Source: Rhizophagus clarus (lineage: Eukaryota > Glomeromycota > Glomeromycetes > Glomerales > Glomeraceae). Taken from it: a DNA stretch of 64,000 nt. The position numbers were made by a program, and so were the translations under genes. Below, piece after piece: positions 1 to 11,690 of the stretch. Each line of letters opens with the position of its first letter. The stretch's first letter is position 1. The notes under the pieces were generated by a model, which searched no databases, was not told the origin of the DNA, and saw only the letters and a list, made by a program, of their open reading frames with translations. The stretch is taken from the NCBI GenBank assembly GCA_015698045.1, contig BLAL01000334.1:620001-684000 (forward strand), in the 5' to 3' direction.

Positions 1-165
1 CATGATCTAGTGATCAGATTTTAAAAATCTTTTTTTATTTTATAGCTCTTAATGCCCCCTTCAAAACAAAAAAAAGGATATTGAAATAGGATTAGTAAAT
101 AATGAGATAATTGCAAAAAACACTTTTTTTAAATAATAAGTTTATTTGATATATATTTTGACATC
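1..165. repeat. Dispersed AT-rich repeat, copy 1
   Basis: The first 165 bases resemble 50558-50740: both open with CATGATCTAG and share further blocks such as ATAATTGCAAAAAAC in the same order. The second copy lies inside a PIF/Harbinger-like MITE, so this may be part of a related element cut by the window edge. No coding sequence is visible. Confidence 0.6.
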
Positions 166-960
166 TAATAATTATAAAAATCTAAAACACATTACATCAG
201 ATTTAATTCACAAATATGCATTAAATTTAATTATTTTATACTTTTAGTACCAATAAATTTTAAGATAACTTTAAATGTTTAAAAATTTTTAAATTATAAT
301 AACTTATTTTATATTGATATTAGAAGCATAAAATTGTCACCATTTGATTCATCTTAATAAGACAAATCTAATAATATATATTTTATTCTTTTATAATTAT
401 TAGATAGTAAAATATTATACAAAATAATTATATACCTTAAAATACCTCTTGGTTATATAACCGTTATATAACAGTTATATATGTTATATAACATTTTGTT
501 ATATAACACGGCACATCTCTAATTCCAGCCTTTTTTCAATTTTACATAAAGAAATGCTAAAACAAATGGTTTTGAATAAAAATGCTAGAACAAATAATTC
601 TAGTATTTGTCTTTTGACTTTATATAATAAAAAAGTCAGAACAAATGATTCTGTCATTTTTTTTTGATTTTACTTGATAGAAAACTGGAACTATTAGTTT
701 TAGTATTTTTTTTTACATTTATTTGATCTGAATATATGTCAACAGGTCAGGTCAGATAACTGACCAATGCTAACCTAATTTAAGGTATTTTAATGAAATT
801 TTATGAAAAATTATTTATTATTGAAGAATTTGATGATATATTAAGTTTGGCCAAAATTATATTAATTCTAGACAAAAGTAAAATCACACCACTTGCATTT
901 TTTAAAATTGTACACACTTTTTTTTGTGTCATAATATTGCATATCCTTATATAACAAAAT
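166..960. other. Non-coding AT-rich stretch with palindromes and hairpin repeats
   Basis: I see no gene. At 452-508 the 10-bp palindrome GTTATATAAC occurs four times, with one variant (474-482). At 552-705 four short imperfect hairpins follow one another (see findings). Confidence 0.5.
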
Positions 961-2700
961 TTAATATTTAAATATAATATTTTTTAATATCCTCTCTGAG
1001 ACTAAATTTGATCAGTAAGACAGATTCTCTAAAAATAATATTATGAGTGATGAGACAAATTCGCTGATATGTACTTGTTAAAGTATTCAAAGATTCTTCC
1101 AACCTAGGCAAAGTGGTCTTTAAATAGTTTAAGAGCTTGATGTATCTAATATACTGTATAGGATAGGATATAAATGACATGCTGTTTTATCAGTTCTTTT
1201 ATACAAAATTAACAAGTAAAATCTTTGTATAAAGCTTTTTTCTGAATACATAGCCAATACCTTACTGGTAATTGATCATGTATTAATTTAATCATAAAAG
1301 TTCCATAAAGTATTATGTTTAGTGAAATTGCATCTGAAATGTTTCATTTATTTAAAAACCACCCAAGTCACTTTCTATTAGTAAGTTATAGATCTCTAAG
1401 CAAAACAGTCACTATTAATCTGTAAATTACATCATTTATTGCAAATTTAAACTTGTTTAATTGATTTAATCAAGGGTCTTAATTATTATTCTATGGGTAT
1501 ATTTTTAAAATAATTATTGAGCCCATGATTTAAATTGTCTACCAATTCATTATAAGGGTTACCTGCATATGCTTTTACTTTTACCAAAATTAAATTTATT
1601 TCCCTATTCTTTATCTTTAATAATAAAATAATAAAAGAGAATTATTAAATTTTGCAGATTTAAATTTTTTAAAAATTTCCTAAAAGAAAAAATTGCATAA
1701 TTATTATCTGTATGAATGGTAACTTAGCATTTCTTTAGATATACTTAAAGAGCTAAAAGGATAGCAAAAATCTCTCCCTTATAGATGAAAGCTAATTGAC
1801 AATTTGTAAATAAAAACTAGAGACTGCTTCTTGATTTATTACTATATTTGAAAATTAATAAAGGTGACTAGAAACCCCATTTTGAACTGAACCATCTGTA
1901 TAAATAAGAGTTTAGATAAATGCAAAAGAGCTGATTTTAATGATAACAATAATTTCTTGATGCTGTTATTGTGAATCCATTTATAAATTCAAGAGTTATC
2001 ATGATTGCTTAAATCAATAATTGGAGGCTCTCCTTTAGTTAACTTCTATTCTGATATGGATGCATTGTTAATAGTAAAAAAATCATGTTTTAAATCATAT
2101 GATTGCACTATTGGAATGTAATGATGTTCTATAAGAAGTCAATAGAATGATTTTCCAAAATTTTAAATATTCTTAAAGAATAAGAGGAAAGTATAGTGAT
2201 AAACTAAATTTATAATCTACCTTTAATGTATTTGAAGTCATGTCTAATATCACTTTATTAAAAATTATTATCATATATGTCATATTTGATTTAGTTCCAA
2301 AATAATCCATTCTTTAGTATGTTTATCACTAGATGATGAATCTAAAAAATCTTGATAAATGAAATGCATAAGAAATAAAATTATTTTTAGACTATACATG
2401 GCAATGATTCTAAGATTACAGTTTCTAATTATTTATTGCAGTTTTCAAAAAAGTGTGATTAGACTAATCAACCAGTTTTATAACAAATAATATCAATATC
2501 ATATTATGTACATATATATAATTGAGAAATTATTAAATAGGAACATGTTTCCAAAAGTGATTATACTGCACAAAAGATCTCATTTTTGAGAAATATCTCT
2601 GTAATAAAAATGAAATACTAGTAAAAAGTAATAGAACAGCTAAAGTATGTGGTTATAGAGGTTTGTGCTATGATGCAAGTAGTTATTAAGTAAGGTGATA
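960..2700 (-). pseudogene. LINE 3' region with RNase H domain, decayed
   Basis: Read on the minus strand this is the C-terminal end of a non-LTR retrotransposon ORF2. Near 1878-1895 the codons spell YTDGSVQNGVSSH, the first aspartate block of RNase H. Near 1745-1790 GEIFAILLAL is the glutamate block, near 1700-1715 IHTDNNYAI is the second aspartate block, and near 1520-1583 KVKAYAGNPYNELVDN is the last conserved block. These are in the correct order for RNase H. The longest open piece is 968-1180. Frame changes and stops separate the blocks, so the copy is dead. It differs in sequence from the LINE family at 16-29 kb. The reverse transcriptase part should lie around 2.0-2.9 kb, where I could not read a clear motif. 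Confidence 0.7.
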
Positions 2701-2939
2701 CAAAGTGGTAAAAATGGTTTACATATTCCAGTTAAGTCAGTAAATTGTGATTCCAAAATTTTTTTTTTTATATTTTATAATTGACTAATAAAAACAGTTT
2801 ATATTTTTTGTTACATTGTGCTATACAGTTTCTTAAATTGATAATAAAATGCACATATACAGACAAAAAATACATACATACAGAGATTAGACTATAAACA
2901 CATACATACAAATAAAAGTTCAATTGCCCATTGGCAACC

Positions 2940-5900
2940 CTAACCTATTTTACACTTCCCTTTGTCACTACCACCCAGCTTCCACTTTAGACGTTTCTTT
3001 GATAAATTAATAGTATTGCCATCACAACCACTGCAATGTGGGTGTTCGCCTTTTGCTTCTTCATTACCAGATTCATCCTCATTATCTGAGTCTTTAGGTT
3101 CATTTCGTTCATTTTCATTCTCACTTTCTACATCTATGATTTCTTGATCATCACCTTCATCATCATTCTCTGTGTCATCATGTTGTTTTGGTGAGATAAC
3201 TATCGCTAGATCACATGTATTATGAAAAGATATACCGCAAGTATAAAAGATTGTATCCAAGAATTTTCACAGTATTGTCTTATCTTTTTCAGTAAGTTTC
3301 TTCGCACTGAATAAGAGATGTGGCTTCTTGCATTCAACGCAATTTACGGTGATGCTGACATTTTTTGCATGTGCAGCAGAAGGACAAAATGGCATTGTAT
3401 GTTTTGTTCTTATAAATTTCATTTTTTCTTTCGTTTTTGTTTTATTATTCTTAAGTGAAGATCTGTGATCTTCTGTTGTTTCTTTACCATACGACTCTTC
3501 AAATGACTTATAATGCATGTCCTCTCCAGGCTGTGGATCAGGAAGATGATGCAATTGATCAAAATCTTCCGACAAATAACGAGGAGGATGACAAATGGTA
3601 CAACCTGGTTCACCATATTTTTTTTATCGTAAATGAGTAATGCCTTGCCATACAATAATGTTCAAAGAACTTTTGTAGAAGCGGCTTTGAATAAAAGTAA
3701 AAAAAGTTAATCAGGTATTTTTTTCTTTTATTCAATCAAACTTTTTATTTACCCTTTGTTTTATATGTTCTGCAGTACAGTCTTCATTGGTAACACTGTC
3801 ATCTATAAGCTGAATTGTTTCTCAGAATCTTTCCATTTCAGTCTCTGATGCCACGATAAATGTTTTGAGGGGCTCATCTTTAAGAAATTGACAGTCAAAC
3901 ATGCTATGAACCAAATTTTTAGATCTACCTTCAGGGTAGGATTCTTTTCTGCCTTTTTGCAGATTTTGTTCATTATGCCACACTTGCTCATTAGCCTCTC
4001 TGAATCATCATTCATTTCAGTTTGCATCAAACTAACGCTCTGTAGTCCCAGGTTTAGAATCAATATGATTCGCTCAACAGGATTTTTCCATGAATGTTGT
4101 GGTAGAGTTCGAATAGCGACAAAATAATTGAGGTCCAGTGCAATGAAGAGACAAATATATGAGAGCTGAACACAAGTGTATGTACAATGATGATCTGGTC
4201 TGCCATCCGTATAGAGACATAGTACTGGCTTGTCAACAAGTTCTTCATCAAGAAGTAGAATGTTGCATGCTGGAGAGGCGAGAAAGGTTGAAAGATTAGA
4301 TCTTTTAACCCAATGTATACCTTTCCTGCGTAGAAATTACTATTTATTGATTCAGGTATGTTGCATATCATTGCAACATTTGGCATAATTTCCATTTTGG
4401 TGAAGTCATGGTCTGCAACTTTAAATGTGATGGATGTCCTCGCTCCTCTTTCCACTGCAACAACGGAAAATCCAGGTTCTCCAACTTTGCAATGATGCTT
4501 GTCATCTAGAAAAATCATGTTTGCAATCTTTCTAAACTTAATGGTAAATTCTTTTTCTGAAACAATGCGAACATCTGGGTTTAATCTGATTTAAAAGATC
4601 ATTCACTGAGATTGCAGTAGCAAGATGCACGACTGTGTCATGTCTGCATTCATCTACAGCAGTCACAACATCTGCTACTTTTTCTGCAAGAAACTGAGCT
4701 GCAATTTTCCAAAAGGTATCATATTTGCTGGATCTACCGCTTCTATGCTCATGTAAATCAATGGATCACCAAGTTCTAAAGCAAGTTAACACATTCATCA
4801 ACTTTTGCATTGTTTGTAGTGTTAATTGCAGAAATATTACCAGTTAACATTTGATATATTGTTTGAAGTGTTGATGACTTGACCTTTGGAAGAAGAAGAT
4901 CACAGGTGCATTAATAATTTATTCGCATTGCTCTTGTGTGATAATGAGGCACTTCAGCTTGCAATTCATTTGCAATATGGGAGTTCTCTTGTAAAGTTGT
5001 CATTTCATCAGCTTGTTTGTCAATTTTCCATATAGAAATTGTGTTAAAGGAGTTATTCACAGAGTTAAATTGGTATTCCCCAATTTTGAAGGAAAATGCA
5101 TAAAATAACCCCTGGATATAGCGCATTTTTTGTCTACATTAAAATACAAATATTTCATTATTATATACTAACAATCATTAACAATGTTAATTTATTCTAT
5201 TTACTTACACTGGATCTGCCAGTAGATATTCTTCAATGTCAACTGGTTTCCATGATGGCAAATCAATAAGCAAGTTTTTGAGAAAACATTCGGTTACTTG
5301 TTTCCAAATTTTAAATTTGATATACGAGTTATGATTAGCATATTTACAAATTCTAAATCAATTAAAATAAGTATGTATATTGGTTTTGTCAACAGGTGCT
5401 ACCTAAATATTTTTTTTATAGATTTTGACTGTAACAGCTTTATCAATGGATTGCACAGGATTTTTTGATGCATGATTTTTAGCAGTAATATCATGCTGGC
5501 ATTGCAGAAATCCAACATAACTTGAAATAGCAATAATGAAATGGTCAAATGCATCACAAAGCCAATCAAAATTTGCCTTTAGCATCCATGATGATGTAGT
5601 GTATAAAGCAAGAGCTTGGCAATGAATATTGAGTTCATTTACATCAAAAGATTTTCAGGATTGCTTGTATGATTCTGAATCTGCACAGCCAAAAAACTAG
5701 TGAAAAAGCTCGGGTATGTGATAATTATGCTCTTTGAGTTTTTCATGATTGCACATGTCTATGTACCAAATAGTCTCAACTAAGTTAACAATAAACTGCT
5801 TTCCTTGTGTATCAGCGAGTGATTGAGTAGACCATCCTTCATTATGCAGGTGAACCCAATTAACAAGATCACTGCACAATGTTTGCTTGGATTTGGTTTT

Positions 5901-6214
5901 CCTGACTGTAAGAAGATTGGCAAGTACAATTAGATTCTATGTGCATTTTGCATCATAATCATAAAGCTATTCCGTTGTGGTACCAAATCAGGAATCATTT
6001 TGGTATCATTTTTGAGCTGATAATATATATGTACACCTATACTTGATGTAAGTTCTATAATACCACATTCAAAACTGATTTGAGTTGCAGTTGATACTGG
6101 TGTTTCACTTAACTTGACGCGTTCTATTACTTCAGAAGCTGCTATATTAATAATGCATTTAGGAAATAATTCTTTAGTTAATACAAATTTTACAAAGAAT
6201 TCTTTTATTGTCAT
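2940..6214 (-). pseudogene. Decayed transposase-like gene (multi-copy, RNase H-fold type inferred)
   Basis: A string of minus-strand open pieces (5930-6214, 5697-5879, 5403-5585, 4911-5126, 4060-4518, 3803-4063, 3267-3575, 2940-3260) follows one order. The 4060-4518 piece carries VGEPGFSVVAVERG and the 3803-4063 piece MILNLGLQSVSLMQ. The C-terminal pieces carry HLPDPQPGEDMHYKSF, a CVEC pair, and HPHCSGCDGN, probably zinc-binding cysteines, plus an acidic run near 3080-3180. From memory this matches a large repeated protein family in Glomeromycotina and some invertebrates, whose middle part looks like a DDE/RNase H fold. The family name and catalytic residues are not certain here. Frame changes, stops and missing links between pieces make it a pseudogene. 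It could also be a host gene family. Confidence 0.5.
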
Positions 6215-6930
6215 TTCATAAGGAATAGGATGGATGTACCATCCATGAAGAACTTGTGACCCTTTAGAAATGCGAATATTTGCAAACAGTATTTTACTAA
6301 AATTCAGGAAAAAAAGTCTGTAAAATTTATTCTGATGTGTTTTTTTACTAGTTTTTATTGCAATCAGGGGGTGCAGTTATAAAAGGAAAGTCAATAAAGT
6401 ATTTTTTACTAGTTTTATCACAATCAGGGGCGCAGTCATAAAAGGAAGTTATAAGCATCATAATTACTTGGCTCAGTTAATAAAGTGGGATTAATCAATA
6501 ATGGTTAACAATTTATTTATAAATTTAACTTGTACATTCTTTTTATTAATTTATACATTTTCTTAAATATTATGTATATGTGTAAAAAATTCTTCGATGC
6601 CAATAATTACATAGTAACAAAAATTTTTAATATATGAAATTTTGAGTGGGTAGCCGGGTTGCAAAGCTCTAATGTTAGATGTTGAATTTTATTGGATATA
6701 AAATTTTTTGATTTTAAAAATAAAAATCTGGGTAGCCAGGTCATGCAAATTCAATTTCAGATATGAAAATCATTTTTACCACTTTAAATTTGATTATGAA
6801 ATTAATTTGCCATTTTTTTTTATTTACTTTGCTTAGCTTGTATTAGTAAAATAGTCAGAGAAATTAATAAAGTTGAAAAGGAGATAAAAAAAAAAAAAGT
6901 TTAAATACAAAAAAAATTTAATAATACATC
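6215..6930. other. Non-coding AT-rich stretch
   Basis: No gene seen. A short duplication is present: TTTTTTACTAGTTTTNTTGCAATCAGGGG-like text occurs at about 6342-6372 and again at 6400-6432. GGGTAGCC also recurs at 6648 and 6731. Confidence 0.4.
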
Positions 6931-7152
6931 TACTTTTTTAGTAGTAAACTTAACAAAAGAATTACAATTTCATATATCTATTAAAAATGAAAGGGAAACA
7001 TTACTATCTATTCTAATTAATTTTTTGTTAGATAATATGAAATATATTGATTTTTTAATAAAAGTTGAGCAGGTTATTTTTGAACATATAGGGTTAATTT
7101 TTAAAAATAAGTATCTTTTAGCATATAAAAGTATTTCAGAATCTGGAGTAGG

Positions 7153-9651
7153 GGGATCGACTACATTTCTCACTTGCAGATCGCTTGGCCATTTTTCCAG
7201 CAGAAGGTTGCTGAAGAAAAGCTTGGGCTTTTGGTTGCTTGAGCTCTTTTCAAGTAACGTTTTCCTAGTGATTAGAATTGGATATCTATCTATCTGCATT
7301 TATCCAATCTGTGACTAAAAGGTTGGATACAGATAAGTTATTACAGATATCTGGCTATCCTAAATTTATCTGTGTTATCCGTAAATACAGATAAATCTAT
7401 TATCTGTTATATGTAACAGATATTTTATGCCAAATAACCATTTAAAAAAATAAAAATAATAAATTTTATAAAAATTCTGAACTGCCAAAACTGCATATAG
7501 CCTTGGCATTCATTACTAATCCGATTTTTATATGACTTAGATCAGATCAGATAATCTTTTTTTTAGAGCAGCCAAGTGTTAAAAAAATGGTTTTTAAACT
7601 ATTACCATAATATTTTATTTATTTTATTTTAAAAAAAAAAATTTTTTCATTAAAACGGTTTTTTAAACTCTTAAATTTTATTTTTTTATTTTTTTTATTT
7701 TCCTCCTTTAGATACGGCTCCTGAGATTTGTGGGATAGTAAGTTGTGTTATGAATATAACAGTAATAATTCTTTTAATATAAGAACGTAACTAATGTTCT
7801 TTTCTTTTTTTTTGTAGGAATGGGCTTTTTTGTAATTGACACATGGCCCTTTGAAGTAATGTGAGGGGAAGAATATTAAAGATTCTTTTTAATATAAGAA
7901 CATTAACTAACATTCTTTAAAGAAAGTTCGAATTTTCTTGGCTTGGCTTGGCTCAGCTCACTTTGGCATGAGCTAGATTTTTTTTTCAAGCTGAGCTGGC
8001 TTATGTAGAACACTAGCTTGTAATTTCCTTTTCATAGAGTCAGTTTGTTTCAATATCTCAATTTTGATATTTTATTTAAGAAGCAACTATTCTTTATTTT
8101 TTTTTTACTTTTAGGATGCTGGAGTCTTTGACAAACCCAGACTTGAAGATATATAGTATGCATGAGAATTTTACTTAATTGCATTAAAGAAATTGTTAAC
8201 ATTTCTTTTTTTTTTACTTTTAGAATACCAAATTTTTGGATGAACAGTACAGCATCTTAAAGTATATTAATATGTACTGTATATCAATAATAAAGAAAAC
8301 CTAATTTTGGTTTTTGTTTTAGTATAAAGGGTTTTATTACAATAAATAAAACGTTAAAAAAGTATTAATAAAATATTTTAATACATGTATAAATTTATTG
8401 GTGATTGAAATTAAAAAAGTAAAAGATGGAACACTGAAATTATGCTGAACCATATAAAATTTTTAAAAATATCCATAAATATCTGTAAATAAATATCTGT
8501 AAAATCTGTGAAAATTATCTGTGAATATAAATTGCTATCTGGATATCTGCATATCTGGATGTATATCTGGATAGGTTATCCACAGATCTAACCTCTACGT
8601 TTTCCTTTTTATGAGACCTAGCCACGTTTTTTAAAACTTGTCTAGTTCAAAAATACCAAGTTTGACAGAACTACTGGCTTGGTATGGACTTCACCAAGAA
8701 AATAGTTTATGTCCGCAAACTCCAGATTCTCTTTATATTTTTTGAAGACTTTTGTTTGGGCTGCCTGGTCTTAAATACTTTTGAAGAAGGGTTTTTCATC
8801 AGTACTGTTTATTTTGGAAGTATTGAGAAAGACAAAGCGAAGTTGTTAGTTGATGTTTTTGTTTATGGCCAGGAGTGGCGCTTGCTTTTTCTTACTTAAG
8901 GGTCATTTAAGGGGATGTAGTAGTGGAGGTTATAGTGTTTTACCTCTTTCCCAATTTTCCTTTTGGGTTTCTGGGAGTATTAATGACATTCCTTTAGTTT
9001 TTATTTCTTGTCTGTTGATATTTTAGCCTTTAGTCTCTTTTTCTAATTTAGTTTTGGGTTGGGCGTATTAGAATGTTGATCAGTATTTTGGTAGTTTAGT
9101 GTAACTTTCTTTTTTAGGGCTTTGTTTGTCAATCTAATTAAGGGGGATCATTTGTTTTAAATTTTGCTAACACATGTTGATTCCTAGTTGGACTGGTCAA
9201 AGTCATATGGGAGGTGTGATACTAATTACTTTTAATTTTACTCTTGGTGTATTCACACTAATTCAAGGTTGAATACTAGTTAGTTTTGGCTCTTTTCAGA
9301 TTCAGTCTTAGCATTGTGCCTGCATGCTACTCAAGTAGGGTAGTGTTATCTTAATGTTATACCTTGTGGGGATCATGGGAGAGAATAGAATTTCTTGTAT
9401 ATGTATTGCTCTTATATTGGCATATGGTAATACTGGGCATTTGGAGAAAGTTATGGGCCACATTTGATCTTGCTGGACTTGGTCAGGTGGTCTTGTGTAA
9501 TAGGTCTATATAGGATGGAGTGTATTGTAGTTGTATATTAGAGGGCTCTGTCTTATCTGTTACTTAGCTATATTTTTTGTATTGAATTTTTGCCTTTTTT
9601 TTTTAATAAATAGCCAAGCACAGCCTTTAACTATAAAAAAAAAAAAAGAAA
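7153..9651 (+). mobile_element. Poly(A) retroposon inserted in the SAM-type gene
   Basis: A 15-bp duplication, AGAATCTGGAGTAGG, lies at 7138-7152 and 9652-9666. The inserted sequence ends in a run of A (about 9635-9650) preceded by AATAAA near 9605. This is the hallmark of target-primed retrotransposition on the plus strand. A hAT element (7266-8597) lies inside. Without it the retroposon is about 1.16 kb. An open frame of 71 codons (8684-8899) shows no recognisable domain, so the source transcript is unknown. It may be a 5'-truncated LINE tail or a copied host mRNA. Confidence 0.8.
7266..8597. mobile_element. Non-autonomous hAT element, copy A
   Basis: The 8-bp repeat CGTTTTCC flanks it exactly (7258-7265 and 8598-8605). 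Its ends read TAGTGATTAGAATTGGATA and, inverted, TAGAGGTTAGATCTGTGGATA. An 8-bp duplication with TA-G termini is the hAT pattern. Both subterminal zones repeat CAGATA and GGATATCT words, probably transposase binding sites. No transposase is present in its 1332 bp. Copy B lies at 19604-22777. Confidence 0.85.
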
Positions 9652-10113
9652 AGAATCTGGAGTAGGAACACTTTTATATAATGAAAATACTTTTGAGGAA
9701 TTCTTAAAAGATTGTCAATATTATATATATCTAATAATAAAAAATGATGATGATTGTAACTATAAAAGATCAAGAAAAAAATAAAAAAAAAAAAGAGAAT
9801 ATAATAAAAGGTAACAAATTAGCACATAATTTTCATTTTTTTTAAACTATATATAATTTTAAATTTATTATATAAATAAAATAGGATGATGATTTAGAAC
9901 TTAGTACAGGTGAGGAAATAAAATAAGAATTACCAAAATCAAAATCTGTTAAAACTAAAAAAAAGGTATAGTATGAAGTTATACAGTAAAATGTGAAATA
10001 AATAGAATTTTAAAAGAAAGTAAATACCATCATCTTGTCATACAGTATAATGCTAATGAATTCTAATACACAAAATTATATATTTTAAAACTCTAATAAG
10101 CTCAAGTCCCTAA

Positions 10114-10215
10114 TGTGATTCAAAACTCTAATGTGATTTAAAATCCTAATGTAATTCAAAATCTTAATGTAATTCAAAATCCTAATGTAATTCAAAATTC
10201 AAATGTAATTCAAAA
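10114..10215 (+). repeat. 18-bp tandem repeat, in frame
   Basis: About five to six copies of a unit like AATCCTAATGTAATTCAA; the later ones are in frame and code NPNVIQ in the SAM-type pseudogene. Confidence 0.75.
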
Positions 10216-10549
10216 TAGTATAGAAATTCCTTCTATGAACAAATTTTTGGAAGAATTGGATCAAAAGTATGGTGCAAATAAATTCACTTGTTATTTACAA
10301 AAATTTGAGAAGGAAATTCTTATTTAAATTAACTGATGATGAATATAATTTGATAGGTATAAATAAAATTAGCTGTAGATAAACATTATGTGATAAATCA
10401 AAGAAATTTATGTATATTTACATTGTATTACTTATATTCATTTCTAAGTTGAGGAGACTGAAATTAATAAAATTAATAAATAATTTTGATTACAATTATA
10501 AATTTTTATTTCCAATATTTTTTTTATATATAAATTAATTGTTGAAAAT

Positions 10550-11690
10550 ATTGTTTCACCATATTAAAAGAGAATATATAAATAGGATCATTACAACTAT
10601 TAACAATATCTTTTATCAGTTTAACCAACACTTTAATGTTGAAAATGCTGTTTCTATAGGATTTAAATTGGAGAATATAATAGTAAATAAAGTAATTTAC
10701 ATTCAACTTCCTCAATTGATTCTATATTAATTCTGTATTATGGTGGATATAAGCATTATCCATAATAAGTATACTATTTTTACTGGATTATGGATTCATC
10801 TATAGTAACTTAAACAAACAAATAATAATTTAATATTATGTAGAATTTTAAATAATATAAAAAAAATAATTATTGAATAAAATAATTACCACTTGAGTTA
10901 TTTATTATCAAGGTTTGAAATTTATCTTTATTACAACTATTTTTTATTATCTCAGCAGCAATAAATCCATCAGTTGTTAATACTGGTAATATTGTATAGC
11001 ATTTTCCTCTTATAAATACTACTACCTTTTTATTTGCTCTATTATAAAACACTTCTTTTATCTTTGGATATCTCATCAATAAATATTAGTTGTTCAGCAC
11101 CATATTCTATTTCTATTTGATATATAAAAGAATCTTGTAATGTTTTATTTCTTTATTTTGTAAAAAATATATAAATTATAAATAAATTAATAATAGTAAT
11201 GTAAAATTAATTTAATTTATTTATTATAATTCCCCCTCCCCTCCCTTTCTTTGGCCCATTAATATAATTTTTTTTCTAGTAATACTATAGTATTAAAGAG
11301 AATGCCATAATATTGGTATTGAAACTAACTTTCCAGTTTTTACTTCCATTTCATGAACAAATTTGTCTAAATAATAATAAACTTTTTCCTAAACAATCTC
11401 TTATAATATCTATTTATTTTAATTAATAAAATATTTTTGTCTATTAAAAGATTAAAGAATTTTAATTCACCTGCATATCTTCTGACATAAATATCTTTTA
11501 ATTTCCAGGCTTTTCAACAAAAGAATTACTAACACATCCCATCCCCACTTATCAAAATTTTTGCAAATCTTAATGATAGTTGTTTTGTAATGTATAATCT
11601 TTTAGCAATTTCTTTTGTTCTAAAACCGTCTTAATAACAATAAATAATACACCATTTTAAAGTCTTCACTTAAATTCTTTCCCATTTTAG
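10550..11690 (-). pseudogene. Tc1/mariner-type transposase, decayed
   Basis: The minus strand starts near 11689 with MGKNLSEDFKMVYYLLL, a helix-turn-helix-like N-terminus. At 10870-11079 it reads RGKCYTILPVLTTDGFIAAEII, a block typical of the DDE domain of Tc1/mariner (DDE_3) enzymes. Near 10740-10765 MDNAYIHHNTELI holds the second catalytic aspartate, and further on FKSYRNSIFNIKVL resembles the SPDLNPIE..F..LK block. Expected length is about 330-350 codons, which fits the span. Several frame breaks lie between blocks, so it is dead. I could not find matching terminal repeats. Confidence 0.7.

Larger units (their letters stand above)
6930..10440 (+). pseudogene. SAM-domain-type gene, dead, split by a retroposon
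   Basis: Two halves of one reading (about 6930-7152 and 9652-10440) are separated by the insertion at 7153-9651, which is bounded by the 15-bp direct repeat AGAATCTGGAGTAGG. The second half has an in-frame 18-bp repeat coding NPNVIQ at about 10114-10215. It then reads SIEIPSMNKFLEELDQKYG and, after a frame change, LTDDEYNLIGINKI. That layout (FLEELDQKYG, KFTCYLQKFE, LTDDEY..GI.KI) is the SAM-type domain of a large multi-copy family in Rhizophagus-like fungi. The family probably serves in protein-protein contacts; the role of this copy is unknown. Stops after the domain start and the insertion mark it as dead. Confidence 0.6.

Noticed and set aside
7153-9651. Long terminal repeats of an LTR element around the insertion
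   Set aside because: The flanking repeat is only 15 bp, and there is a poly(A) tail at one end, which fits target-primed insertion.
11220-11260. C-rich run as a possible G-quadruplex or promoter
   Set aside because: A single short pyrimidine run inside the decayed mariner transposase; the spacing of C runs does not make a convincing structure.
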